From NCBI GenBank assembly GCA_022575985.1, contig JAKSXM010000231.1, positions 24,466,501-24,530,500 on the forward strand: 64,000 nt of DNA, read 5' to 3'. Origin of the DNA: Anagrus nilaparvatae. Its lineage: Eukaryota > Arthropoda > Insecta > Hymenoptera > Mymaridae. A program made the position numbers and the translations under genes. Of the stretch, positions 33,001 through 43,147 are shown piece by piece; positions within the stretch are counted from its first letter, which is position 1, and the number at the start of each line of letters is the position of its first letter. The notes below the pieces were generated by a model that did no database searches, was not told where the DNA came from, and saw only the letters and a list, made by a program, of their open reading frames with translations.

Positions 33001-33861
33001 GATGCACATCCTGTATTTAAACTGGGGTTTATTGCTACCATCGTGTATTTCTCTTTTGACCATAACTACTGGTGATGCCCACTCACTCTTCGATGGAACA
33101 ATAACTCCTCTTGCTAGTAAATCGTCAACCTGGCGATGCATTTCTTCTTCTATAGGCTTAGATACTGGATAACATTTTTGTTTTATCGGCTGGGCGTCCC
33201 CAACGTCAATAACATGTTCTATTAAATCAGTACAGCCTAATACGTCATCATCTAAAGGTAATAGGTTATCTAATAATTCGTTAAGCTGGTTGATTTGTTC
33301 ATTTGTTGGTAATGATAACCCCTGTGTCTCTTCTGTTATGTCGACTGTTGCTACGTCGATTGAAATCTTGGATTGTAGCCCTTCTGCCTCTATTTGACCA
33401 TCTCTAGCGTGTAGTACTACATTAAATAACCTCATAAAATCTGCGCCTAATATACAGTCTGTGGTCAAATTTGGCATTATTAATACTTCGATTTGATGTT
33501 GAGCTGTACCTAACTTGAAATTAAAGTCTACCGCATTAAATATAGGCGAGAAATGTCCGTTCGCGACTCGTACACCTCCACCTATGTAATTTTTAAGCGT
33601 TAAACCTTGTTTTTCTGCGAGCTCGAGAGCTACTGGACCCATGATTGTGCGTGCAGATCCAGAGTCAAGTAGAGAGCATATGACCTTGTCTTGAATGTCA
33701 ACATTTAGCCACCATCTTGGAGAATTTGATAAAATAGTTGCACTGCATTCTGGTAAAAATTTATTATTACATTTGGCTTTGTTGATTTTTATGAGCTGTT
33801 CTATCTTTTCTCTGTATCTTTGGGCCCTTTTCTTTTTCTGGGAGGGAGGCTGTTGGCCCAT
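30097..33861 (-). CDS. pol: Pol polyprotein of Gypsy-B
   Basis: A 1,254-residue frame. Aspartic protease LLDSGSART (D66); reverse transcriptase with AYIDDIIIATP near residue 385; RNase H with ETDASNTGLGAVLL near 529 and VITDHDALKWL; integrase zinc region (HLGIKKSYYR...CYICQQVK, about 730-765); DDE core with SDCMGPFP, ISDNGTEYKN and PVERLNK near 798, 855 and 893. The C-terminus is long, Lys/Arg/Glu-rich and holds two AT-hook-like cores, RPGRPRK near 1,113 and RPRGRPRKF near 1,213. The ATG overlaps the gag stop by one base (TAATG). No stops interrupt the frame. The initial Lys-rich region precedes the protease. Confidence 0.95.
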   Translation of the reverse strand: MGQQPPSQKKKRAQRYREKIEQLIKINKAKCNNKFLPECSATILSNSPRWWLNVDIQDKVICSLLDSGSARTIMGPVALELAEKQGLTLKNYIGGGVRVANGHFSPIFNAVDFNFKLGTAQHQIEVLIMPNLTTDCILGADFMRLFNVVLHARDGQIEAEGLQSKISIDVATVDITEETQGLSLPTNEQINQLNELLDNLLPLDDDVLGCTDLIEHVIDVGDAQPIKQKCYPVSKPIEEEMHRQVDDLLARGVIVPSKSEWASPVVMVKREIHDGSNKPQFKYRMCIDYRKLNQVSKGDAYPIPNMDQMLNRLQNARFISTLDLSMAYHQVRVAEHCRHLTAFVVPGKGIFEYVKMPFGLKGALATFMRAMSKIITPDMSPYVMAYIDDIIIATPTWSSHLKWLELVIKKVTDAGFTINRSKSYFGKSQVRYLGFLINEQGTQPDPEKIKPIVEYPKPKNLKQLRRFLGMTSWYRKFIPAYATIAEPLTYLTKNVPFIWVEECQSAFETLKAKLASAPILGRPDFSEMFIIETDASNTGLGAVLLQRIDGQERVIAYASRVLTEHEIKYSTTEKECLAIFWSVTKKFRCFVEGTKFKVITDHDALKWLINLKNPNGRLARWSLDIQGYDFEVEHRKGAYHVVPDALSRAHEDQIIVASMEYSDNTEDEWYLQRFKDVQSNPEKFKDYKIVDNLLYYYRPDPRTAAIKDEENDWKLVIPRENREKVLKECHEDQGGHLGIKKSYYRAFELYFWPGMNRDMAKYVKACYICQQVKPVYGKPAGFMEKRKIPSLWTHVASDCMGPFPRSKNGHNYILIFEDLFTKYAEVIPIRKKDGLTILKNFKHFVIYRHGTPEKLISDNGTEYKNKDMSSFLEVHDIEHALVPPGHPQSDPVERLNKTLKSMIRAYITPDHRTWDSELMEKTYNYNTTVHESTGYSPFYLCYGRNPALSPTLKRSEEHKAAKNWAQRNEEIQHVRQVAKDNQKESTENQAKYYDLRRSPHNFKVGDKVWIKNIVISDASANIASGLTPKNRGEFTITKQITENLFELSDVNGKIEGIYHAKDLKHVEEKFTIDPRESIATKEKPTGQKQEIIVENKQQIQPSQEKPTEKPRPGRPRKIKRGKIRKTILAPKNPRNQQSENNVTKIIDKNIQDENRYIPPHRYPTRNKVTTDNRQEQEEIAEKEVKEKPEDSRIRATKKPEDKEVSTRKRPRGRPRKFPAGVGGEPFTTSYVNSAYIDSEFIARVLEKHDSNRSI

Positions 33862-33863
33862 TA
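33859..33863 (-). promoter_or_regulatory. TAATG stop/start overlap between gag and pol of Gypsy-B
   Basis: The gag TAA and pol ATG share the middle A. This fits termination-reinitiation, known from some eukaryotic retroelements. Frameshifting into pol upstream of the stop is not excluded. Confidence 0.65.
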
Positions 33864-35912
33864 AGCATCCCTCTGTTTGTTTAAATTATGTGGGCAGTTA
33901 TATTTTAAGTGGTCTTGAGATCCGCATGTATAGCATTTGAATACTAGTGGATCCGGGCATTCTGCTCTACGATGACCTGTTTTGCTACAGTTTGGGCATT
34001 TAGGTATTCTTTGTTCTGGCCCACTTCCTTGCTGTTGAACGTTGTTTGCTGTATTAGCAGGTTGAGTCCTAACTTGGTTTTCTTGTTTTACTTGATTATT
34101 ATCAGCCTTTTTATTTGAAATTTGACCTTGATTTTGCTGTGTGTACTGTCTTTGATAATTACTATTATTGTTTTGTTGATATCTCTGCGGTTGTTGGTTA
34201 CTATAATTTCTTTGTGGTTGATTATTGTAATTTCTTTGAGGCTGGTTATCATAATTTTTCTGCGGTTGCTGATTATAGCCTTGTTGGTTTCTGTTTGCAT
34301 AACTATTATTTGAATAATTGTTGTTTGAGTAGTTTCTATTTTGATTATTGCCGCGGGCTTGATTTTGGCTTGAGTTACCTCTTTGAGTTTTATTATTTTG
34401 CCTCTTATAGGGCTTTGGGTCGTCTTCGTAATCTTCTGAGTCTGAGCCATTAGCCCCGTAACAATCTTTGCCTATACGAAGTTCTCTCATGCTAAATTTA
34501 GTATCTTGAATAATGGCTGCAAGTTCTGCACTAATTATTTCTTTTATATTTTCTGTACTGACAGCATTAACTTGGTTAGGAGTTTTAATTTTGTCTTTTT
34601 TCTGTGGCACGTATGATACTTCTGGTAGTAAGCAATTTTCTCTAGGAGGTGGGGGAGGTAAATTTTCTCCCTTTAATAATTCCTCTACCTTAATTGCTTC
34701 AGTTATAAACGAGTCAATTGTTCTTATGTCCTTTCCAAACAAGATTCTTTTAATTTCTGGTTTTATGTTTCGATTTAACATATCTAACTTTCTTTCGTTT
34801 GAAATTGCTGGTTCAAATTCTTCAGCTATTGCTAACAGGCTAAATATGTATGTTCTAACATCTTCGTCGCCACCTTGAGTTCTGGACATGAATTCTGTTT
34901 CAAGTTTTTGCTGGAAGTCCTTTCCTGCACCATAATGGCTTAAAGCGTCTCTCTTAAAATGATCCCAGCTTGTCCATTGTTTATACATGGCTGAGTACCA
35001 TATTTTTGCCTTACCTTCTAACATGTCTGGCAAAGCTAGTAATAATTCCTCTGATGTGACGCTAAGTAATGAAGCTCGTCTATCAATTTCTTCTAAAAAT
35101 TTTCTAATGCTTTTAGTACCATCAGCTGAAAATCTTATGTTCCATCTTCTTATTGTTTCACCAATGTCCTTAGGCCTTGCATAGAATGATCCTGACATTT
35201 GTGATTGGCTATTTGGCATGGTCTGGTTTCTTATTTGTAAATTATTTGTAGTTTCTTGTAATGGAGAGCTAGTCGTTTGAATCTGATTTCCATTAATATT
35301 TTGTTCTAATTGTGTGAAATTTACAGATCTTCTGGTGCTTTGATTTCTTCCCATTATTTCATTGTACCTTGTTGTCATGTTTCGAGATTCTGCCTCCTGT
35401 AAAGCTTTTTCTCTATTTACAATTGCTTCTTTGGCTTCAATAATTTGTCTTCTGGCCTGGTCAATCGCCTCCCATTCTTGGTCCTTGAGTTTATCAAGTT
35501 CTAATTCGTGCTTAGTTCTTTCTAGACTTTTATTGAGGGATTCTGATGCAATTGAGTTAACTTTGGACTTGAGCCTTGTCTGCCTTATATTGTTTAAATC
35601 TGCTGCATCTATTTCAGGTTCTTCCTCAAAGTCATCAGGATTGTAATTATTTACTAGGTTATCTTGCAAACGCATTTGATTTTCGAAGACGTCCTCTCGA
35701 ACAATCATGTGTAATTCTTTTAAAATTTCAATAATTTTGTCTGGCTCTTGCATGTAAATCCATGCTGAAACGCGAGCTTGTATTCCTGGCATTTTGTTTA
35801 TTTCAGTCGTTGCGTCGTCTGTAGTTAGGCTATCTTCAATTGATGCTTCAGTTTCGTTGATTGTTTGAGAAGATTCGTCCTGTTTTTGTTTATCCATATT
35901 AATGATCTTCAT
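33861..35912 (-). CDS. gag: Gag polyprotein of Gypsy-B
   Basis: A 683-residue frame. The first 200 residues are acidic with a likely coiled coil (KDQEWEAIDQARRQIIEAKE). A retrotransposon-Gag capsid-like domain follows (LPDMLEGKAKIWYSAMYKQW, AISNERKLDMLNRNIKPEI). Residues about 500-620 are Asn/Gln/Tyr-rich with repeated NQPQRNY units. Two CCHC knuckles lie near the C-terminus, CPNCSKTGHRRAEC and CYTCGSQDHLKYNC. The stop overlaps the pol start as TAATG. This gag is much longer than that of Gypsy-A because of the N-terminal coil and N/Q tract. Confidence 0.93.
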   Translation of the reverse strand: MKIINMDKQKQDESSQTINETEASIEDSLTTDDATTEINKMPGIQARVSAWIYMQEPDKIIEILKELHMIVREDVFENQMRLQDNLVNNYNPDDFEEEPEIDAADLNNIRQTRLKSKVNSIASESLNKSLERTKHELELDKLKDQEWEAIDQARRQIIEAKEAIVNREKALQEAESRNMTTRYNEIMGRNQSTRRSVNFTQLEQNINGNQIQTTSSPLQETTNNLQIRNQTMPNSQSQMSGSFYARPKDIGETIRRWNIRFSADGTKSIRKFLEEIDRRASLLSVTSEELLLALPDMLEGKAKIWYSAMYKQWTSWDHFKRDALSHYGAGKDFQQKLETEFMSRTQGGDEDVRTYIFSLLAIAEEFEPAISNERKLDMLNRNIKPEIKRILFGKDIRTIDSFITEAIKVEELLKGENLPPPPPRENCLLPEVSYVPQKKDKIKTPNQVNAVSTENIKEIISAELAAIIQDTKFSMRELRIGKDCYGANGSDSEDYEDDPKPYKRQNNKTQRGNSSQNQARGNNQNRNYSNNNYSNNSYANRNQQGYNQQPQKNYDNQPQRNYNNQPQRNYSNQQPQRYQQNNNSNYQRQYTQQNQGQISNKKADNNQVKQENQVRTQPANTANNVQQQGSGPEQRIPKCPNCSKTGHRRAECPDPLVFKCYTCGSQDHLKYNCPHNLNKQRDA

Positions 35913-38381
35913 AGACTTGATTATAAAGGAAAGAAATTTTTTTTTTAAAAAACGCTAGGGTTTAATAGGGCAATTTTAACCGTTAAACCGTTATAAAAAT
36001 TTTTTTGATGTTAATCGAGACCCGGGGCAAGCCCAAGGGATTATTTTATTTAATTATTGTTTATTGTAAATAATGAAAAGAATTCTTGATATTTTAAAAA
36101 AAAATCTTGATAGTAAATAATTAATCTTGTTTACTTTTGATTTATCTTGATGATGTGAAAATATTTTTCTTTTATTCAATTGTATCTGTCCTGTAATGGT
36201 CAAATGAGGCCCAGGATATTTACCCAATGTATATAAATTAGGATTTTTAAAAACGAGAAAAAAAATAAGAAAACGAAAAAAAATAATATCCTGTTTAAAA
36301 GTTTAAAATCTTGTCAAATTAAGTCTTGATTATTTTTAATTAGAATGCCTTGTTAAATTTTCTTGATATTAATATGTTTATCTTGACTTTCTTGGCTAAT
36401 TGTTGTAGAAAAAAATTTTTATCCAGTTGCTTTTGAAACGAAAGAAAAAAATTTTACGCTTTATTGTGGCCCAGGCTAGACCCAATGTTTCCTTTGTGGG
36501 GTAGAAAAGTTTTCTGTAAGGGTTAACCTTATAAACCAGCTTTACAAAATTTTTCGCCTATACGCTTTATTTTTAACGTTAGAATTCGAGAATCACCCAC
36601 ACTTACAATATTTTACAAATATTTGGGAATGAAAATTTCCAGTTATAGTGAAGATTTTAATAAATTTCATTAATATTTATGATAAAAAAGTAAAGAACAA
36701 ATAATAAAATATATTTAAGTTACTGTACATTTGTATGGTCTTTCGCCTGTGCGTAAGACATACAAGTGTATTATGATTTTACTTGCATCGTCGACAATTA
36801 CATTTATATGGTTCTTCACCGGTGTGGCGCTGTTCTGTGTAAGTGCCGGCGACGCTCCAAGATTATATAATATATAATAATAATGTTTAGGAAAGGGGGG
36901 AAGGGGGAAGCTAAGTCAATAATAAGTCTTTTTTTAATTAACAAAACAGAGATGAATTTAATAATAAAATAAAGAAATAATTTTGATTAGATCCACAATT
37001 AATCTTACCAAGAATTTATCCTTAAGCTAATCAGACATCTTCTTTTCAGAGCTAATTGTAACCATATCAAAATTTCTGGTAACGGTAAATTTTACACACG
37101 TGATTTTAACTTTAATTTATGTCGGTATCGGGCGATATAGTTTCCAGACTCCTGAAAGCTTACGAGCTTGAAGGATCTCCCCCTCTCCCTAGGCCGAACC
37201 GCGGGGTCGGTAAGGATCCCTTGGAGCCGAAACTTTACAAAATTTCTATCTTTCATACTTTTGAAGTTTTACTATAATTATCTGGTTCTACTTACAAAGT
37301 TAATTAATTTTTTTTTTTTTAATTACTGTTATAGTAAAACTTCGAAACGGGTTACAAAATTTACTGGTTTTTACAAAATTTTTTTAAGATAATTAATATA
37401 TCTTAGCATATTATGAAGTTAAATCTATTTAAAAAATAATTCAAACAAAAAAATTTTATTATAATGTTTCGTTTTTCAGGGATTGACCCATATACATAAA
37501 AAGATATTTCTGTTTTGGTGAAATAAATTTTAGATTATGTTGTAATAGTATAACGATATTGACTTGTGCCTGAAATAAGGTCTGCAAACAGACCAGGCAA
37601 ACTTTTAATTAATTAAAAAAATGAAATAAGTTGTTCAAAAAATATTTAAACCGAAAAAAAAATTAACATAATAAAAATTTATTTTTCCAAAATTTTCTCT
37701 ATATAGATTTATCCATATACAAATAATTAAACTTTGATATTTATTAGTTATATTACTGTGGAATATCCCATATAGCCTTTTACCCAGAAATTACAAGTTT
37801 ATTATGTATTTGTACTGTTTAAGAAAAAAATTTTTAAATTTTAGGAAAATATCCCATATATTGACTGTGGACTTGTAATTTCTGCTCATGAATTACAAAT
37901 TTTAAAATTTAGGGAATATCCCATATATATTTTCAATATTTATGAAAAAAAAAGATACAATTTTTTTTTTTGTTCAAAATTTTATGGAATACTCCATATA
38001 TAATTATTATATGTAATTTTATGAACTTTTATATTTACTGTTTGTAAATCTAGATTAAATTTTAAATTCACTAATTATTGCTTGAACATAATTTAACTTA
38101 TATATTTTATGATATAATAATGATTGAATTATTGACTTAGCTGTAGGTCTCCAAGTTGCAATTAATGGATGCCACCACATTTACGTTAATGTTACAAAAT
38201 AAAAAAAATGTGGAAATTTTATTTTGTTTGATTTTCTATCTGTTTTGATCAAAAAAATATTTGTCAAAATTTACTGTACTTTACTAAAGTATAATCTAAA
38301 AATTTTCAATTCAAAACTTTCAATTTCTAATTTAACTTAATTTATTTGCAACTTGTTACCTAATTATGAACTATTATGTTA
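35913..38381 (-). other. Leader of Gypsy-B, 2.5 kb, no long ORF
   Basis: Unusually long and AT-rich. It contains a zinc-finger remnant (36,721-36,850), a block at about 36,850-36,930 that resembles the LTR end (GGGGGGAAG...GCTAAGTCAATAA), and four GGAATATCCCATATA-like motifs at about 37,761-37,995. Some of it may be an older nested element. Confidence 0.55.
36721..36850 (-). pseudogene. Degenerate C2H2 zinc-finger fragment
   Basis: On the minus strand QRHTGEEPYKC is followed, after a stop and a frame change, by RTGERPYKC. These are two copies of the H-T-G-E-x-P-Y-x-C linker that joins C2H2 fingers. No complete finger remains and the fragment has at least one stop. It is probably a captured piece of a host zinc-finger gene. 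Confidence 0.6.
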
Positions 38382-39344
38382 TGACTATCTCGATGTCGCT
38401 AAAATAAGTTGATAATAATAATAATTCTGGATAAAGGGGGGAGGGTAGCTAAGTCAATAAAAAATATTAATTTAAGTATAAAAAGTATTTAATAAAAATA
38501 ATAAATGATGAAATGAAATGAAAATTATAATATAATACAAATAGCTTTAATCTTATTTGGCCATCATATTAACAAAATAAAATAATAATTATATGGAATA
38601 CTGATTTCTATTCCATAGATGGACTCGGCCATCTTGTGATCACTTAGTCTATGTATATGCATGTGTTAGCACTATACTCGTGTATTATTATATAATAAAA
38701 ATTAACATATAAAAACAAAAGGAATATACCACGAGGATATTGCCGGCTCATGCATATACATAGATATATAATATACGCTGTCTCTCTCATACATACGTAA
38801 CCGCGATCAACTTATATATATATGTATAATTTATTAACTTTATAAAAAAAACGAAATAATAATATTTTATTCACGATTTAATTAGTAACGTTCAATAATT
38901 TTCACTTAAATTATAATTATTAGTTGATGAGGTACCTCAAGAAAACTGATATATACACACTTGTCCTTGAATTAATTCTTCTTTTTATCACTTTATTTTA
39001 AATCACTGAGAATGATTATTTTAAAAGATAACTTTGATTAGGATAAATGAAAGTAATAGTAAACTTTGATTATTAAACTTTGGCCTTCAAATATACTAAA
39101 ATTACTTAAAATTACTTAATAATTTTAATTACTGTGTCAAGACTTTTGACATGAACTTTTTTTTGTCTGCACACGCTAAGGCCTGGCGCGAGAGTGAGTA
39201 TTTTGGCGTCTTTTTTCTTGTTTCTGCGGTCCAGCCGTTCCGCCTGTTGGTTCGGCCGTCGCGTTTCTTTTTTCGATTTTTATCTTTTGTTTTAGGCCGC
39301 GGTAATTTGAAATAGTTAATAATGAAAGATAAACTTTCATTACA
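38382..39344 (-). repeat. 5' LTR of Gypsy-B
   Basis: Same 963-bp sequence as 28,072-29,034. On the minus strand it drives transcription leftwards. The inner boundary reads ...ATAGTCA|TAACATAATAG. Confidence 0.95.
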
Positions 39345-40075
39345 GGTCTGCCATATTGAAAAACCGAAAAATATTTGCAAGATCAAATTATAAAAAATTG
39401 CATCTCGAATTCGTTTTTATTTATCTTGAAAACCCAAATCTAATGCAAAAAATTGATTTTCGGGTGTTTTTGAAATTTTCGGATCCGCCATATTGGAAAA
39501 CCAAAAAATATTTGCGAGGTCATAATATGAAAATTTGCATCTCAAATTAGTTTTTATTTATCTTGAAAACCCAAATCTAATGCAAAAAATCAATTTTCTG
39601 GTGTTTTTGAAATTTGCTGGTCCGCCATATTGGAAAACCGAAATAAATTTGCACGGTCAAATAATTAAAATTTAAATCTCAAATTGGTTTTCATTGATCT
39701 TGAAAAGCCAAATCTAATACAGAAAATTTATTTTCGGGTGTTTTTAGAGTTTTCGGATACGCCATATTGGAATACTTTTAGACCCTTTTTTCGGCAAATT
39801 ATATTTTCTATTAATAATACCTTCCTAAGTATTACCTGGACTTTTGGAGGACTATATTACGGTTTCCCGTCCATTTTTATTAAAACTAAGTTTTTATTTA
39901 TGCTCGTAAGAGTCACGTTCTAAATTATTAATTTAAGTTTTTTTCTATTTTATGCACAAAATTTCGCGATTTTGTGCACAAGCTTGTGCACAAGCTTGTG
40001 TACAAACTTGTGTACAAACTTGTGCACAACGTTGTGCACAACGCTTGTACAGGATTTTTCTATACGGGATTCCAC
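39345..40075. repeat. Satellite-like arm, right side of Gypsy-B (inverted relative to the left arm)
   Basis: CCGCCATATTGG cores at about 39,348, 39,484, 39,621 and 39,758 (spacing about 137 bp) are followed by the inverted GTGCACAA array (39,955-40,045) and the terminus ACAGGATTTTTCTATACGGGATT. This is the reverse complement of the left arm. Confidence 0.85.
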
Positions 40076-40470
40076 TTTTTTAATGGTTTGTTGCTATCTC
40101 TGTTCTTCTTCTATTGATCGATAGGTGCGTCTTCTTCCTTATTGGTTTATTTTGTTTTTTTTCTGAAGTTCTATTGGCTCTTGAATATCAGGCGAATTCT
40201 TCTTCACAAAACTTATTTTATAGGAAAATGGATATTATTAATCAAATGTTAAAGAAAAAAGATTACGCTTGAATTTTTTTTTAAATGTTTTTTGACCCTG
40301 CAATGCAACTAAATTTTTTAATTATTTTTATTAAAAGATAATTTAGTTGCGGTCGCTAAATGATTTTTCTAAAAATGTTTTAATATAAATCACCACTTGG
40401 TAAGCGCATCACTTTTCTACACATCTTTTTTAAATTCTTTACTATTTAAAGTTTTTTGCATTACAATAAA
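40076..40470. other. No gene recognised
   Basis: Ordinary AT-rich sequence between two satellite-like blocks. Confidence 0.5.
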
Positions 40471-41640
40471 ACTCCGGTATTTGCGGGTCCCGAAAATTTG
40501 GAGAACACCTGAAAGTTTATTTCCTTAAAAAGGAGTTGATTTTCCGGTGATTTTTTAGTTTTTGGGTCCACCATTTTGGAAAACCGAAAATTGTTTATTA
40601 TGTTAAAGTATGAAAATTTGCATATAAAATTGATTTTATCGAGCCTCAAAACCTATATTTAATGCAAAAAATTGATTTTCGATTGTTTGCAGGTCCGCCA
40701 TATTGGAAAACCTAAAAATTTTAGAGATCAAATTATGAAAAATATCATCTTAGATTCGTTTTTATAAAGTATAAGTATCTGAATTTAATGCATAAATTTA
40801 ATTTTCGGATGTTTTCGGATCCGCAATATTGGAAAACCGTAAATTTGTACGATCAAATTATGAAAAATTGTATTGCAAGTTCTTTTTTATTAATCATAAA
40901 AACCCAAATCTAATGCAAAAAATAAATCTTCATATTAAATTTTAATTATTTCTATTAATCGCCCAAATATTTTCTAAGTATATACATTATTGACCTGTAC
41001 TGGGCATAATTTTTATGTTTTAATGTATTCCAAGTTTTCAGGTCCGCCATATTGGAATACCAAAAAATATTTGAAGGTCAAAGTATGAGAAATAGCATCT
41101 CAAATTCGTTTTTGTTGAGCCTGAAAATCCAAAAAATGGATAGGAAATAGACTTTCGGGGGTTTTCCAAGTTTTCGGGTCCGCCATATTGAAAAACCGAA
41201 AAATATTTTAAGGTCAAAAAATAAAAATTCGCATCTTAAATTCTTTTTTTTGAGCCTGAAAACCAAAAAAATTTGCAGGAAATAGGCTTCAGAGTTTTTG
41301 GGTCCGCTATATAGCAAAACCGAAAAATTTGGTAACATCTGTATATAAAAATTTGCATCTAAAATTTGCTTTCCTTGTGTCTGAAAATCCAATTTCTATA
41401 AAGGAAATTGATTTTCGGGTGTTTTTAGAGTTTTCGGGTCTGCAATATTGGAAAAATAAATATCCCCTTTTTCGGCAAATCATATTTTTAATTAATAATA
41501 CCATTCCGAACATAACCTGGACATTTTGGGAACTTTATTTGGATTTGCCATCCATATTTATTAAAATTAAGATTTTTATATTATGTGTGTACAAACTTGT
41601 GTTCACGCTTGGGCACAACGTTGTGCACGACGCTTGTACA
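40471..41640. repeat. Second right-facing satellite-like block
   Basis: More diverged units with CCGCCATATTGG cores (about 40,569, 40,685, 40,822, 41,043, 41,180, 41,301, 41,438). It ends in GTGCACAACG-type repeats and ACAGGATTTTTTGATACGGGACT. Same family as 39,345-40,075. Confidence 0.8.
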
Positions 41641-41654
41641 GGATTTTTTGATAC

Positions 41655-41727
41655 GGGACTCGTACCCACGATTCATTCATATCTAGTGGAATCGCTTTAG
41701 CCAACTAAGTTACGGCGTCCGGGCCAA
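41655..41727 (-). ncRNA. tRNA-like head with pol III boxes (SINE-type)
   Basis: On the minus strand a box A-like TAACTTAGTTGGC (41,700-41,712) and a box B-like GGGTACGAGTCCC (41,655-41,667) are spaced as in tRNA genes. The acceptor stem and anticodon arm do not fold cleanly. The sequence after box B (CCCGTATCAAAAAATCCTG) is the terminus shared by all satellite-like blocks, so the family may be tRNA-derived. Confidence 0.55.
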
Positions 41728-42117
41728 CACAAAGACTTTATTTTGACATCTTCGATTCAAAAGGGAAATTATTAAAAAATTGATAAAAATTTTTCAATAA
41801 TTTTCTACAAAAATGTTTGATACCCAGCTAGCACCGAATGTCTTTGAATGTCCTGGAAACGTCCTATGGACGTCCCGCCAAGATGTTTTCCCTCAAACGT
41901 CTTATAAACGTTCTTTGGACGTATACCGTTTGGACATTTTATTAAATAATCTTACCTGTGTGCAATATTTATTGTTTTATGGAAAGGTTAGATATATTAA
42001 TTGTGTTATTGTGACATATAGTGTATATATTTTATTTTTCTTTGCACGTGTTAATTTAATCTGATAAATAAATTCAATAAATAAAATCATTATAAATAAA
42101 TTATAGAATATTTTTAT

Positions 42118-42168
42118 AATGTTTGGAAAAAAAAATTTTTTGCAACTTGGTCGAAGGCAACAAAAATA
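42118..42168 (+). pseudogene. N-terminal stub of transposase (copy 2)
   Basis: The frame starting MFGKKNFLQLGRRQQK matches the copy 1 start (KKFSPLGRKQKKK). It is cut by a repeat insertion at about 42,168. The rest of the gene resumes at about 44,989. Confidence 0.65.
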
Positions 42169-43147
42169 CCCTGCCAACTAGCTAGCTGGCACTAAGGTTC
42201 CTCAAACAATGAGCCAATTATAAGCATGCAATCATACATACATTTATATTAATTTTAAAGTTTTTTTTATTGATCAAAAATTTTGAAACAAATTTTCAAA
42301 AAATTAATTATCAGATTCGAGATATCGAGTAAAAACCATATTTTCAAATATAAGTTTTTTCATGGAAATAAATGAGATATTACATCCAAAATGAAAAAAA
42401 AAAAAAGTTTTCGATTTTTTATTAACAGATATTAGTACTTTAATGGAATTAAATTAGGCATTACAATTAAAAAAAAAAAATATTGTAGTTATTTTAGTTT
42501 TATTGTTTTTTTAATTTTGAGAAAACAAATTATGAAAGAATTCGGTTTCAGATCCAAAAAATTACTATAAATGAACTTTCTAAAACTAGTACTTCCACAG
42601 AAATAAATTAGGTACTACGTCCAAAGAGAAAAAATAATTTAGTATTTTTTGTATTTTTTGGTGAAAAAAATTTTGAGAAAAAAATTTTGAAAAAATTAGG
42701 TATCAGGTCCAAAAAAATGCTATAAACGATATTTCTAAAACTAGTACTTCCACAGAAATAAATTAGGTACTACGTCCAAAGAGAAAAAATAATTTAGTAT
42801 TTTTTGTATTTTTTGGTGAAAAAAATTTTCAAAAAATTAGTTATCAGATTCGAGATATCGAGTAAAAATCGTACTTTCAAATATAGGTACTTTCGTGTAA
42901 ATAAATGAGATATTACATCCAAATTAAAAAAAAAAAAAGTAGTTTGAGATTTTTTGATAAAAAAATTTTTGAAAAAAAAATTAGATCTTAATTCCATAAT
43001 GGTTGTGAAATTTCACCGGTTACATACATACACACACACACAGACTTTTTTTAAAAACCGGTTTTTTAGCTTCCTGAGGTTCCAAAACGTGCTTATATGC
43101 CAAAAAATCAAAATTTCATCTATCACAAAGGTTCCTCTATGAGGAAC
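42168..43147 (+). mobile_element. Repeat element X, copy 1, inside the transposase gene
   Basis: It begins CTGCCAACTAGCTAGCTGGCA..AAGGTTCCTCAAACAATGAG and ends AAAGGTTCCTCTATGAGGAAC, a hairpin. The same ends in reverse orientation bound 60,888-62,566. The interior has three related blocks (AGTACTTCCACAGAAATAAATTAGGTACTACGTCC twice). No ORF, hence non-autonomous. Confidence 0.75.

Larger units (their letters stand above)
28072..39344 (-). mobile_element. Gypsy-B: intact 11.3-kb Ty3/Gypsy-type retrotransposon, minus strand
   Basis: LTRs of 963 bp at 38,382-39,344 (5') and 28,072-29,034 (3') differ at two bases seen by eye (28,091/38,401 and 28,133/38,443). Order on the minus strand: 2.5-kb leader, gag, pol, ORF3, polypurine tract, 3' LTR. 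All three ORFs are open, so the element is young and may be active. Neither a target duplication nor a TGG-type primer site directly inside the 5' LTR is visible. Confidence 0.93.

Noticed and set aside
34088..34453. ORFs on both strands in the N/Q-rich part of Gypsy-B gag
   Set aside because: Shadows produced by the biased codons of the gag tract.
41977..42177. Minus-strand ORF over the transposon 5' end
   Set aside because: Antisense of the N-terminal transposase stub and AT-rich leader.
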